NCBI GenBank assembly: GCA_964459445.1
Contig: CAYWMP010000033.1
Location: 1-39,873 of the forward strand
Reading direction: 5' to 3'
Length of the DNA stretch: 39,873 nt
Source of the DNA: CAYWMP01 sp964459445
GTDB taxonomy: Bacteria; Desulfobacterota; DSM-4660; Desulfatiglandales; HGW-15
Made by a program: the position numbers and the translations under genes. The notes below the pieces were generated by a model, which saw only the letters and a list, made by a program, of their open reading frames with translations, did no database searches and was not told the DNA's origin. Positions 7,691-15,512 of the stretch are shown piece after piece; the first letter of the stretch is position 1; each line of letters starts with the position of its first letter.

Positions 7691-8308
7691 CTAACTTTCC
7701 CGGCCTTTCAGGTTGTTCAACGTTTCCACAACTTTTCTGGCAGCGGCTTGAATCTCTGATTCACTCCCCGCCAGATAGATTCGCCCCGCGGCGCCGAAAA
7801 ACCGAATGTCGACCAATCGTACGTTACAATGCTTCTCTGCTTCATTGGCAGCAATGGAGGAGTAGGCCGCAGGCGTGACCTCCAAAAGATAGACATCGTC
7901 GCCTCCGAGAATGAGCATACCTCGACTGTTGCGGTTGATGATAACGGCCTGGTAGGGATCAACCTTATTGATGATACTCGTGGCCAATATCTGCGGCGCT
8001 ATTCTCTCATCTTCCTTTAGATTCAATTCATCCAGAATCATCTGTCCTGCATGAAGGACCTCTTCTTGATCGAAGGAGTGGATCTCAAGCATGCCGTAGC
8101 GTCTCTCAACGATCATTTCGCCGGGCTTTGAATTTGTGATCTTGAGGGCAATGTCCGTCAGACGGTTGATCTCGATGCCCGGCACCACCTCCACAAAAAG
8201 AGAGGCCATGCCTTCAACCGAAAGAAAGCCACGACAGCGGGTTGCGAATAGCGAAGCAAACTGCGGTTGCAATCGGTCCAAATGGCAATAAGCTCTAAGT
8301 TCAGCCAT
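7691..8308 (-). CDS. BMC-T shell protein, double-stacking permuted trimer type (copy 2)
   Basis: A 205-residue paralog of the protein at 4581-5204. It shares RAYCHLDRLQPQFASLFATR, FVEVVPGIEINRLTD, a central VIINRNSRGMLILGGDDVYL segment and the AANEAEKHCNVRLVDI-like second domain. Such trimers form double layers with a gated central pore suited to larger metabolites or cofactors. ATG at 8308 is preceded by GGGGAG. The gene is the first after a 690-bp non-coding interval and overlaps nothing. Together with the following BMC-H gene (10-bp gap) it forms a tight shell-gene pair. Confidence 0.93.
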   Translation of the reverse strand: MAELRAYCHLDRLQPQFASLFATRCRGFLSVEGMASLFVEVVPGIEINRLTDIALKITNSKPGEMIVERRYGMLEIHSFDQEEVLHAGQMILDELNLKEDERIAPQILATSIINKVDPYQAVIINRNSRGMLILGGDDVYLLEVTPAAYSSIAANEAEKHCNVRLVDIRFFGAAGRIYLAGSESEIQAAARKVVETLNNLKGRES

Positions 8309-8454
8309 TAATCAATCTCCCCAAGAAAATCATTTGACCGGATAACAGGCCCGCCCTGGCGCGATTAGCCTGCAAGAATGAAGTAATTGTGACAGCCAAA
8401 AATCGACACTTATGGCGCTCCGGACCTAACGAATCAGGTCTGGGCCAGGGATTG

Positions 8455-8508
8455 ACATGATGTTTATCCGCCTTACTTCTGGCGGATGAATCCATTAAAT
8501 CAACGAAT
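8455..8508. repeat. 54-bp dispersed repeat with ATCCGCC/GGCGGAT hairpin, copy 1
   Basis: It matches 15565-15618 in direct orientation at 48 of 54 positions and contains a 7-bp hairpin (ATCCGCC, 8-nt loop, GGCGGAT). A related TTATCCGCC / GGCGGATAA pair is present near 39677-39776. It is followed at 8953-8980 by another common intergenic word (ATCCTGTTCATCCTGTC). Confidence 0.75.
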
Positions 8509-8708
8509 GCTCTATTCCATAGTCAGGCCAATAATTGAAGTTTTACCCTCCTTCGCGAAAGCCCTCGATTCCCATCGGGGGATGACCAGCGAAGATGGTA
8601 CCCTTCGAAGCTCCGTCAGGAGCGTAGTAGGGTACGCTTCGGAGGGTTCCGCTCCGAAGCACGTGAAGAAGCCACCAGGTCCAGCTGGTGGAGCTTCACT
8701 TAAAAAGG

Positions 8709-8773
8709 GAACGTCCAACACGTGTCTTGCCGTAGCATTTGCGAAGGCAGATCGAACGTTCAACATCGAATGT
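8709..8773 (+). repeat. 65-bp dispersed repeat, copy 1
   Basis: The reverse complement of this segment matches 37514-37578 at 63 of 65 positions, 29 kb away. It contains GCCGTAGCATTTGCGAAGGC, itself a partial palindrome. The near identity of two copies so far apart indicates a recently dispersed element, or strong constraint. Confidence 0.85.
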
Positions 8774-8998
8774 AGAATGAAAGATAAAAACAAAGGCAAT
8801 AATCGCCGTCAAGAAATCAGTAAATATTTGTTTTTCATTCAACGTTGGAAGTTAGATGTTCGATATTCATATTTCAAAACAAACTCTGAACCTCTGAACC
8901 CTTTATCCCTGAACCGTTCAGTTAATATAGAGATCAACGGGATATGAAAAATCATGTAAATCCTGTTCATCCTGTCTAAAATGCTTCAACTCTTACCC

Positions 8999-9811
8999 TC
9001 ATCTTTCAACGATCCTTATTTCATATTCTCCGGCCAGGTCCCGGGCCAAAGGCGTGACCTTGCCACCTGAGGCAAGTCGAATGGTGTTCTCTTTATTATC
9101 CACAGCCGCATTAACGATCTTGGCGGTGATTAGCCGATAACCCGGCGTTTCCTCCTGTTCCGGAGTCGTTTCAGAGGGGGTCTCCACGACCTTTGTTTCA
9201 CCCGATGCTATAATTTGGGTAAAGACCCTGCTTAATTGCCCGGTCTCACAAAAGGTAATTCCGAATCCCTCCAACTTATTTAGTATCCTATCTATTTCCT
9301 CACGAATATTGTCATTTGCCAGGATATCGCAGATGAGAAATCCGTCATTAGACGCAAGAATTTTTTTGCCCATGAGGAGGGCGCGGAAAAGGATCATGGA
9401 TTCTTCATCATCGCAAGTCAAATTGGCCACCTTGGCGGCCACCCGCAGGCATAGGGTCGGAAGCACCAGGACATCAGCCCGCTCCAAGACCTTTTCAAGC
9501 CCATCCGGTCTCACGGTATCCAAAATGCACTGGGCTCCTGCCCTTTCCTTAACATCGGCGCCGCACACCCACTGCCTGGCTGACTCACCCGTGAACACAC
9601 CGGACTTGCCTGCAGCCTCTTCAATAATCCTGGTTTGCTCAAGGGCATCATCAAGTTTCCGAACACCTGCATGGAATAGGATGAGAACCCTTGGTCCCTT
9701 GACTTCCGGTTGAGAGAGTTTCCTTTCCGTTTTAACTGGTTCAGAACCCCTCAACTCGCCCAGGACATCCCGAACAATCTTTTTTACGTCCTCTACATCG
9801 ATCGTACTCAT
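8999..9811 (-). CDS. BMC-associated flavoprotein (Dfp/UbiX-type flavoprotein domain) with encapsulation-like N-terminus
   Basis: A 270-residue protein. Residues 3-21 (IDVEDVKKIVRDVLGELR) resemble an encapsulation peptide and match the helices in both ALDHs and the BFD protein. After a linker, residues 40-200 look like the flavoprotein (PF02441-like) Rossmann domain that binds FMN (GPRVLILFHAGVRKLDDALE; ADVLVLPTLCLRVAAKVANL). The last 45 residues (KVTPLARDLAGEYEIRIV) resemble the EutQ-like small module also at the start of the BFD protein. Flavoproteins of this kind occur in some glycyl-radical-type BMC loci, where their role is unclear. It stops 9 bp before the EutJ stop-side boundary, in the same operon. 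Function is not known; FMN binding is inference. Confidence 0.75.
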   Translation of the reverse strand: MSTIDVEDVKKIVRDVLGELRGSEPVKTERKLSQPEVKGPRVLILFHAGVRKLDDALEQTRIIEEAAGKSGVFTGESARQWVCGADVKERAGAQCILDTVRPDGLEKVLERADVLVLPTLCLRVAAKVANLTCDDEESMILFRALLMGKKILASNDGFLICDILANDNIREEIDRILNKLEGFGITFCETGQLSRVFTQIIASGETKVVETPSETTPEQEETPGYRLITAKIVNAAVDNKENTIRLASGGKVTPLARDLAGEYEIRIVER

Positions 9812-9820
9812 TGGACCCCA

Positions 9821-10672
9821 CTATTCGTTGATTGCATTTGGCAAAAGTTGCTCTTCCGCTTCAAGACAGGATAGAGCGATGCCTAAGGGTGTAATCACTT
9901 GAGGGACCTTGGGGAGGAAGGTCTCCAAGCCCAAGCTTTCACTGACGATCTTAGAGAATCCCTCCAATTCGCAGGTCCCGCCCACCAGGCAGACTTTTCT
10001 CACATCCCTGTATTCACGAAGGCAGGAGGACACGATACTGGATATCTTTTCAATGACAGGCCGAACAACCGGAAGGATATCCCGTTGCCTTTGCCCGTCC
10101 ATCTTAAAAACTTCGGCCTCTTCGTAGCTTTTTCTAAGGCTGCCGGCCAAAACAAGTGTCAGGTGAACACCCCCTGTGGCTTCGTCATCGCTGAATATGA
10201 CTTCACCGCCCTTTATCACGGCCACGCCCGTGGTCCCGCCTCCAACGTCTACGATAGCCCCGTTATTCAGTTGCAGGACCTGGTTTGCTGCCGTGGGTTC
10301 ATCCAATACATTCAGGACATCCAGATCGGCCCCCTGGAGGATGTAAGAGGTTGTTTCCACATTGGCTGTTTCCGTATTCGGCGGAAAGGACGTGGCGCCC
10401 TTCTCAATGGGCAAAGGACTTCGCTCTCTGATCTCCTCCATCATCTCCCGCACAATCTGAAGTGCCCCGAAGTAGTCCAGAATAAGTCCACTTCGAACCA
10501 CCTCGGCTTTTCGCATAGTCGCCGCCCGGGGATCGCCATTCTCATCGATGACGATGACAATGGCCTTGTAGGTACCCAGGTCGACGCCCGCGTAAAGGCT
10601 CTGTGCTCCAGAGAAATCCCATCGTTCCGGGCGATTGAGTATCGAACGGGTCTTTTCTATCTTGTCCATCAT
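9821..10672 (-). CDS. eutJ: EutJ-like ASKHA-fold protein
   Basis: A 283-residue protein of the EutJ family (Hsp70/FtsA-like actin-fold ATPase, about 280 residues) found in many metabolosome loci and presumed to help enzyme assembly. Visible motifs are the phosphate-1 loop YAGVDLGTYKAIVIVIDENG at about 26-45, LDEPTAANQVL, the phosphate-2 loop GAIVDVGGGTTGVAVI, and the adenosine motif CLVGGTCELEGF. The start ATG at 10672 overlaps the stop of the upstream BMC-T gene in an ATGA, indicating translational coupling; a second ATG follows directly at 10669. The role in this locus is inferred only from the family. Confidence 0.92.
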   Translation of the reverse strand: MMDKIEKTRSILNRPERWDFSGAQSLYAGVDLGTYKAIVIVIDENGDPRAATMRKAEVVRSGLILDYFGALQIVREMMEEIRERSPLPIEKGATSFPPNTETANVETTSYILQGADLDVLNVLDEPTAANQVLQLNNGAIVDVGGGTTGVAVIKGGEVIFSDDEATGGVHLTLVLAGSLRKSYEEAEVFKMDGQRQRDILPVVRPVIEKISSIVSSCLREYRDVRKVCLVGGTCELEGFSKIVSESLGLETFLPKVPQVITPLGIALSCLEAEEQLLPNAINE

Positions 10673-11220
10673 GCCAAACTCGCATATAATTCTTTGCTGG
10701 GAGATGGGATGACCACGTAGCTCATAATGAGCCCTTCGTCTTCTAAAGCCTCAATGCCTGCGCTCACCGAGGCATTTACGGAGTCTACATCGCCGGTCAT
10801 CGTTACAAAGGATTTTCCGGCAAGGCCGGTAGCACATCGGATTTCGATCAACTCCACGTCTCCGGCCTTGGCCGCGGCATCTGCCGCCATAATGCAGGAG
10901 GCTGAAGAATAGGTCTCAATGACGCCGAGGGCATCCAATTCGGGAATACTCGTTGCGCAACTAAGGGCCGGAAAAACCGATGGGTGGACGTTCGGTATAA
11001 CGAAGTTGTCCACCAGAAACTCCCCGGCCACCCGCTTGCCTACGCCTATTGAATCTTCCACAGCGCCCACATCGCCGGCAATCATGGCCAGATATCTGCC
11101 CGGACAGGCCGAACGGGCCATCAGAAGCTCCACTTCAGCGGCCTTGATCATTTCGTCGGCACTCTCAATACCCTTGGCCACGCTGTTAAGTTCTACAAGG
11201 CCTATGGTTTTGTATTCCAT
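10669..11220 (-). CDS. PduT-like BMC-T shell protein with iron-sulfur cysteine
   Basis: A 183-residue tandem-domain shell protein. Domain 1 is about 4-85 (IGLVELNSVAKGIESADEMI) and domain 2 about 95-175 (ALGVIETYSSASCIMAADAA). C39 in ARSACPGRY aligns with the cysteine of PduT (near residue 38, from memory) that ligates a [4Fe-4S] cluster at the trimer centre. Such a shell protein can pass electrons between the lumen and the cytosol, and it is typically paired with PduS, which lies 173 bp upstream here. It is translationally coupled to eutJ by an ATGA overlap. ATG at 11220 follows GAGGATTAGGG. Iron-sulfur binding is inference from the conserved cysteine. Confidence 0.93.
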   Translation of the reverse strand: MEYKTIGLVELNSVAKGIESADEMIKAAEVELLMARSACPGRYLAMIAGDVGAVEDSIGVGKRVAGEFLVDNFVIPNVHPSVFPALSCATSIPELDALGVIETYSSASCIMAADAAAKAGDVELIEIRCATGLAGKSFVTMTGDVDSVNASVSAGIEALEDEGLIMSYVVIPSPSKELYASLA

Positions 11221-11393
11221 GCCCTAATCCTCGAGTGCTCCGCACTCGGAAATTCCAATTTTCAAGCACCAAATTCCAAATAAATTCCAATAATCAATGT
11301 CCAAAATTTTTTGCCATCTTCGATGCATGCAATTGTTTTCGTGAAAATCGAATAGATTTAGCGAATTGTTCATTCTTCGAGATCATATACGTG

Positions 11394-12728
11394 TCACCGC
11401 GCTTCTATAACAACGCTCTCCGTAACAGCAGATACAACACCATTTATGCTCGCATGAACCCTGGCGCCCAGAGCGTCTTCCGGTATTTCACCGACCAGGT
11501 CCCCTTTCTCGACCCTGTCACCGACCTTGACCACGGTAGCGGCGGGGGCGCCCAGGTGTTGCTTGAGAGGAATTCTGGTCTTTTTTGTTTTGATATCCTG
11601 GTTCAAAAATTCCGGGTGGCTGTCATACTGGACAATATTCAATCGTTCCATGAGCCTCCGGGTAGGAACCTTTCGGACATCCCTAAAGGCGGAGGGCTGG
11701 TAATCCTCCTTTGAGGGCGTTCTTTTGACACCCTGATCCATGAGATCCTTTTTTATTTGGGCATTCACCTCTCGGGGCGATATCATCATGGGACAGGCAT
11801 ATTTCTCGCAAACCCCGCATTCACAACAAATAAGTGCGTCTTTCATGACTTCCTTGGCAACGGGTGTGGGGGATCCAATCTGTCGCATGATCTTGTGGGG
11901 TTCGAGGGCATGCCCCAGAAGATACCGCGGGCATAGATCCGTGCACCGGGTACATTGACAACAGACAACCTTGGTGATGTGCCTGATCCGGGCAGGGTCG
12001 TTAATTTTGCCGACAACAATGTTGTGATCCGGCGGCAGAACGATAACGCCGCTGGTGGTCTTTGTGACCGGTGTGGACAAATCCGAAACGATCTGCCCCA
12101 TCATAGGCCCTCCCAATAGGACCTTGAATTCGCCGATCGTTGCGCCACCCGCCAATTCGATGACCTCGCCAATGCTTATGCCCACCGGCACTTTCACATT
12201 CAGGGGTCGTGCAACTTCACCTGTGACCGTAAGATACCTTTCCGTGACGGCCTTCCCCTTGTCCACCGCGGCTGTAATGTTGAGGAGCGTCTCCACATTG
12301 CTCACGACTGCATTCACCTGCAGGGGGATTCCTCCCTCAGGTACGACCCGCCTCATCGCCTCAAAAACCACGACTTGCTCATCGCCCGCCGGATAGAAAT
12401 CACCCAATTCAAATACGTCGATGTTTTTGAAACGCCCCTTCCCGGCCGTCTTCTCCATGGCATCCATGGCAGCATAATGTTTGCCCTTGAGGCAGATCGT
12501 TCCCTGTTTTGCCCCAGTGCATTCCATAACAATTTGGAGACCACGCAATATGTCTTGAGGATAATGCTCCATAATATAGGGATCGCTCATCAGGAGCGGC
12601 TCACAGGACGCCCCGTTTCCCAATACCCTCTCCACCTCTGCATTCAACTTGACGTGGGTGGGAAATCCGGCGCCTCCGGCGCCTATTATCCCGGCCGCAC
12701 GAACCTTATCTACGATTTCTTGCTTCAT
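11394..12728 (-). CDS. pduS: PduS-like RnfC-family NADH:acceptor oxidoreductase
   Basis: A 444-residue flavin/iron-sulfur protein of the PduS/RnfC family, which takes electrons from NADH. The Gly-rich loop IIGAGGAGFPTHVK (14-27) and GNGASCEPLLMSD form the NADH/FMN site. An SLBB segment is near 165-200. Two [4Fe-4S] motifs follow: C255/C258/C261/C265 and C300/C303/C306/C311. The C-terminus (about 385-444, GDRVEKGDLVGEIP) is the RnfC-like barrel. Length agrees with PduS (about 450). In Pdu loci it reduces cobalamin; no B12 enzyme is present here, so NADH reoxidation through the PduT-like shell protein is more likely. It is 3 bp from the BMC-P gene. Confidence 0.93.
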   Translation of the reverse strand: MKQEIVDKVRAAGIIGAGGAGFPTHVKLNAEVERVLGNGASCEPLLMSDPYIMEHYPQDILRGLQIVMECTGAKQGTICLKGKHYAAMDAMEKTAGKGRFKNIDVFELGDFYPAGDEQVVVFEAMRRVVPEGGIPLQVNAVVSNVETLLNITAAVDKGKAVTERYLTVTGEVARPLNVKVPVGISIGEVIELAGGATIGEFKVLLGGPMMGQIVSDLSTPVTKTTSGVIVLPPDHNIVVGKINDPARIRHITKVVCCQCTRCTDLCPRYLLGHALEPHKIMRQIGSPTPVAKEVMKDALICCECGVCEKYACPMMISPREVNAQIKKDLMDQGVKRTPSKEDYQPSAFRDVRKVPTRRLMERLNIVQYDSHPEFLNQDIKTKKTRIPLKQHLGAPAATVVKVGDRVEKGDLVGEIPEDALGARVHASINGVVSAVTESVVIEAR

Positions 12729-12731
12729 TGC

Positions 12732-13013
12732 CTAAGCGCTGTCATCCCCTACCTGAAAGCTGTCAACGATTCCTACAACCACAGCATCTATGGGGATATA
12801 CCCATCCCTGTCAAAGGCCTGCATCGCCGGTGCACCCTGGGTAACAATGACCAGCTCACCCACTCCTGCACCAATTTCATCCGCAGAAATAATAACGTCG
12901 CCCACAGGCTTAAGGTTTTTGTCCATGCGCTGGACAAGAAGAAATCTCAAGGCGTGAATCTTGTCATTCTTCTTTGTGGACCATATATCGCCCACAATCT
13001 TTCCTAGAATCAT
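12732..13013 (-). CDS. eutN: BMC-P pentameric vertex protein (EutN/CcmL family)
   Basis: A 93-residue OB-fold-like protein that caps the vertices of the shell. Family motifs are MILGKIVGDIWSTKKND at the start, a central DEIGAGVGELVIVTQGAPA (about 46-64) and the C-terminal PIDAVVVGIVDSF. Length is typical (about 85-100). It is the only pentamer protein visible in this window, whereas some loci encode three. The stop lies 3 bp before the PduS start, so the two are probably coupled. The ATG at 13013 has AAGGGTAA upstream. Confidence 0.96.
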   Translation of the reverse strand: MILGKIVGDIWSTKKNDKIHALRFLLVQRMDKNLKPVGDVIISADEIGAGVGELVIVTQGAPAMQAFDRDGYIPIDAVVVGIVDSFQVGDDSA

Positions 13014-13029
13014 AGTTATTACCCTTGGC

Positions 13030-13049
13030 GCCGGGACCTCTGTCCCGGC
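13030..13049. other. GC-rich hairpin between the EutS-like and BMC-P genes
   Basis: GCCGGGAC and GTCCCGGC form a perfect 8-bp stem with a 4-nt loop in the 55-bp gap between two shell genes. No T-run follows on the minus strand, so it is more likely an mRNA-processing or stability element setting shell protein ratios than a terminator. Confidence 0.5.
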
Positions 13050-13068
13050 CCGATCGTGCCACGTTTCC

Positions 13069-13374
13069 TCAACCCAATCCTTCTATTCCTCGTACGGCGT
13101 TCAGGGCGGATTTAACTGCTTCAATCTCGCCGAAGATCCCGATCATCGTGAGATGTTGGGGGCAAGTTCCCTTGAGGTCGAAGACATGAACGTCGGCCGC
13201 TTTTTCTGCAATATCAGAGGCAAAAATCATGTCCACAAGCCTGCCCTGAATCAGTCCGACGGCACTGAAATCGACCAACTGGAGGCTCTTTCGCCCCGTG
13301 GCCCCCATACGGCTCGCCAGGATTTCTATAACGCCCGGCCCTGGATGGGTGATGAATTGAAAATTTAGTGCCAT
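13069..13374 (-). CDS. Circularly permuted BMC-H shell protein (EutS/PduU-like)
   Basis: A 101-residue protein aligning with EutS/PduU. It starts with a short N-terminal strand and the HPGPGVIEILASRMG segment, then LVDFSAVGLIQGRLVDMIFA, then the BMC core DIAEKAADVHVFDL and a closing VKSALNAVRGIEGLG. Permuted BMC-H hexamers have a beta-barrel that plugs or narrows the pore. Somewhat shorter than EutS (about 111). The next gene, BMC-P, follows after a 55-bp gap containing a GC-rich hairpin. Assignment to the permuted class is by motif order; the pore function is inferred from the family. Confidence 0.88.
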   Translation of the reverse strand: MALNFQFITHPGPGVIEILASRMGATGRKSLQLVDFSAVGLIQGRLVDMIFASDIAEKAADVHVFDLKGTCPQHLTMIGIFGEIEAVKSALNAVRGIEGLG

Positions 13375-13503
13375 AAATACTCACCAAGGAATAGGGGGGC
13401 CTTCCAACCCGCGCAAAAATAAATTAGCGCCCAGGCCTCAAGACCGACCACCCGAATTCCGATTCAAAGGATGGGGAGCGTCCTTCCCGGGCAAAAGTGG
13501 AAA

Positions 13504-13785
13504 TTACTCCTCTGCCTTTGGAATGGTGAACTCGATGTCGCCGTGTGGTCTCGGGATGACATGGACCGAGATCAGTTCGCCAATCCTTTCTGCAGCAGCC
13601 CCGCCTGCATCGGTTGCTGCTTTGACAGCGCCCACATCGCCGCGTACGAACACGGTCACGAGACCGCCGCCCACGAACTCTCTGCCCACGAATTTCACCT
13701 TGGCAGCCTTGACCATGGCATCCGCGGCTTCTACCGCGCCTACCAAGCCTCTGGTTTCAACCATTCCTAATGCTTGCTCAGCCAT
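13504..13785 (-). CDS. BMC-H hexameric shell protein (PduA/EutM-like)
   Basis: A compact 93-residue canonical BMC-H protein: QALGMVETRGLVGAVEAADA at the start, VRGDVGAVKAATDAG in the middle and SVHVIPRPHGDIEF near the end. It closely resembles the first 90 residues of the protein at 7324-7680 but has no basic tail. It has the strongest ribosome site of the shell genes (AGGAGGT, 8 bp before ATG 13785), consistent with it being the major facet protein. It lies downstream of the ferredoxin gene after a 130-bp gap. Confidence 0.97.
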   Translation of the reverse strand: MAEQALGMVETRGLVGAVEAADAMVKAAKVKFVGREFVGGGLVTVFVRGDVGAVKAATDAGGAAAERIGELISVHVIPRPHGDIEFTIPKAEE

Positions 13786-13915
13786 ACTTCAATACCTCCT
13801 GCTTCTCAGATTAACTTTGCTTTGTTCCACCTAATGGGGAATCTAGGAAAAGGGTTTAAACTGCTTGTTCTTATGCCCATCCGGACAAAAGATCCGGAAT
13901 ACTCCAATGCTTTTG

Positions 13916-14419
13916 CTATCGCCTCAACTTAAAGGCCCTTGCCGTCATGGACCAATCTCTGGGGATCTCTATGGTGATGAGGGCCGTTTGATCCATTCGA
14001 TCCGTTTTTCGAACAGTCGTGACTGTTGCCTCACCGAGTTCCTTGCCCGAACGATCCAAAGCGGTGACACCTTCCCCTTCCTCCGGCAAGGGTCTGAATT
14101 CATAGGGCATGGTTACCGCTGCTTTGCCCTCGGGAAGGCTCTCGTCAACCATGAAGATGGCCTGACCGGGACAGATGGGTAGGCAGGATTGACAGGCCAC
14201 GCATTTGTCCTCATCGAGGTGCGGCAAATTGGTGATATTTTCACCCACCTCAATGGCCTCCACCTTGCAACTCGATTCACAGGGATTGCAGGGGATGTCC
14301 TCAAGGCATTCAATAACCGCTACGGCCCCTTTTCTTCGTCTGGCTTCAGAAGGGACGCCCGGACCGTATTTGAGTTCTTCCTCGGAAAGATAACCGGTTT
14401 TTGATGATCCTTGGGCCAT
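13916..14419 (-). CDS. 2x[4Fe-4S] ferredoxin-like subunit of an amine dehydrogenase complex
   Basis: A 167-residue protein with eight cysteines in two sets: C38, C44, C47, C51 and C73, C76, C79, C83 (CVACQSCLPICPG). Each set can hold a [4Fe-4S] cluster. The C-terminal half has no recognised motif. Similar ferredoxin subunits accompany HcnA/HcnB-like dehydrogenases in anaerobes. The gene starts 4 bp after the stop of the HcnB-like FAD subunit, so the two are probably co-translated. It is likely to connect the FAD subunits to PduS, the PduT-like shell protein or a soluble carrier; partner identity is inference. ATG at 14419 follows GAAAGGAT-type sequence. Confidence 0.85.
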   Translation of the reverse strand: MAQGSSKTGYLSEEELKYGPGVPSEARRRKGAVAVIECLEDIPCNPCESSCKVEAIEVGENITNLPHLDEDKCVACQSCLPICPGQAIFMVDESLPEGKAAVTMPYEFRPLPEEGEGVTALDRSGKELGEATVTTVRKTDRMDQTALITIEIPRDWSMTARAFKLRR

Positions 14420-14423
14420 GAAC

Positions 14424-15512
14424 CTATCCTTTCATCACGGCATTCAGGTAGTTTTTTGCCTTCCTTCGGGCCTCACCGTGACTTCCGATGCGCAGCCCGG
14501 TCATACTCTGGATTTGTTCTTCCCGTTTTTCCCGGAAGGAATCCTCATCCAAGTAGCCCAGGCTGTGTGCGATGGCCAACCCCGCGATACGTCCTTCAAT
14601 GATGGCCGTGCTTGCCTCTTCAATGCCCGATACATCGCCCGCCACGTAGATGCCAGGCACGGAGGTTTGCTGATTCTCATCATGGGCCGGGATCCCGCCA
14701 CCCAGGGCGGGTACGTGAACCATCTTGCAGCCGGCCATCTGGAGGAGTTTCGTCATGGGATTGAGGCCCACGGCCAGACAAATCGTATCCACATCAAAAT
14801 CCTTTTCGGTTCCGGGAATCGGCTTCCAATTGTCATCCACCTCGATAACCGTAGCCCCCTCCACCTTTTCCTTGCCGCGGGCTTCTTTTATGGTATGGGA
14901 CATCAGAAAGGGAACGCCGTACCGGGTTATCTTTGCAGCGTGGACATCATATCCGCCGATTTCAGGAGCAGCATCGATCAGGGCAGCGACCTCACATCCG
15001 GCCTGTAGCATCTGGTAGGCTACGACAACACCGACATTACCCGAACCCACCATGAGCAACTTATCTCCGGGTCTTATGCCGTGGATATTGGCCATGGTTT
15101 GGGCGGCCCCCGCCCCGATAACCCCCGGCAAGGTCCAACCGGGAAAGGGAATCATGTTTTCCGATGCGCCCGTGCCCACGAGAATGCATTCCGCCTTTAC
15201 CTGCTCAACTATTCCATTGATCAATACATTCATGGCCGTTCCCTCATAGATGCCAAGGACGGCCGAGTTGAGGGAGACCTCTACTCCGAGTTCCTTGGCT
15301 TCTTCGAGGAAGCTACGCCCGATGCTGATCCCGCGTTCCTGGGCGCGATGCTCTCTGGACCCGAAGAATTTGTGGATTTGCTTAAAAAGCTGACCGCCGG
15401 GGCGCTCGTTTTCGTCGTAGACAACGACATCTACGCCCGCTCGGGCCGCTTCAATTGCGGCGCCAAGACCAGCAGGTCCTGCGCCGACACTCACCATCTC
15501 ACATCTTCTCAC
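14424..15512 (-). CDS. HcnB/OoxA-like FAD-dependent oxidoreductase subunit (lacking BFD domain)
   Basis: A 362-residue two-dinucleotide-binding flavoprotein, like the alpha chain of opine oxidase, HcnB and the middle of SoxA. FAD motif VGAGPAGLGAAIEAARAG at about 9-26 with YDENERPGGQL; second nucleotide motif MVGSGNVGVVVAYQ at about 154-167; C-terminal GIYVAGDVSGIEEASTAIIEGRIAG typical of the fold. HcnB proteins usually run to about 460 residues with a C-terminal BFD [2Fe-2S] domain; here that part is a separate gene at 6562-7224. No GcvT-like folate domain is present, unlike sarcosine oxidase alpha. Start is GTG at 15512 with GAGGTG 5 bp upstream and an in-frame stop two codons before. Four bp separate it from the ferredoxin gene. 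Confidence 0.88.
   Translation of the reverse strand: MRRCEMVSVGAGPAGLGAAIEAARAGVDVVVYDENERPGGQLFKQIHKFFGSREHRAQERGISIGRSFLEEAKELGVEVSLNSAVLGIYEGTAMNVLINGIVEQVKAECILVGTGASENMIPFPGWTLPGVIGAGAAQTMANIHGIRPGDKLLMVGSGNVGVVVAYQMLQAGCEVAALIDAAPEIGGYDVHAAKITRYGVPFLMSHTIKEARGKEKVEGATVIEVDDNWKPIPGTEKDFDVDTICLAVGLNPMTKLLQMAGCKMVHVPALGGGIPAHDENQQTSVPGIYVAGDVSGIEEASTAIIEGRIAGLAIAHSLGYLDEDSFREKREEQIQSMTGLRIGSHGEARRKAKNYLNAVMKG

Larger units (their letters stand above)
8309..8998. other. 690-bp non-coding interval rich in hairpins inside the BMC gene block
   Basis: No convincing gene is seen. The interval is a mosaic of dispersed repeats: a 54-bp direct repeat (8455-8508), hairpins at about 8614-8627 (GCTCC/GGAGC), 8637-8659 (CTTCGGA/TCCGAAG) and 8671-8690 (CCACCAG/CTGGTGG), a 65-bp element found inverted at 37514-37578, and an inverted ATCGAA-type repeat at about 8754-8870. 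Short open frames crossing it follow the repeats and lack ribosome sites. It may lower or terminate read-through between the flavoprotein gene and the shell genes downstream. Confidence 0.7.

Noticed and set aside
8486..8947. Open frames of 153 codons (plus) and 95 codons (minus, 8512-8799) in the 690-bp gap
   Set aside because: Both follow hairpin repeats, lack ribosome sites and resemble translations of dispersed intergenic words.
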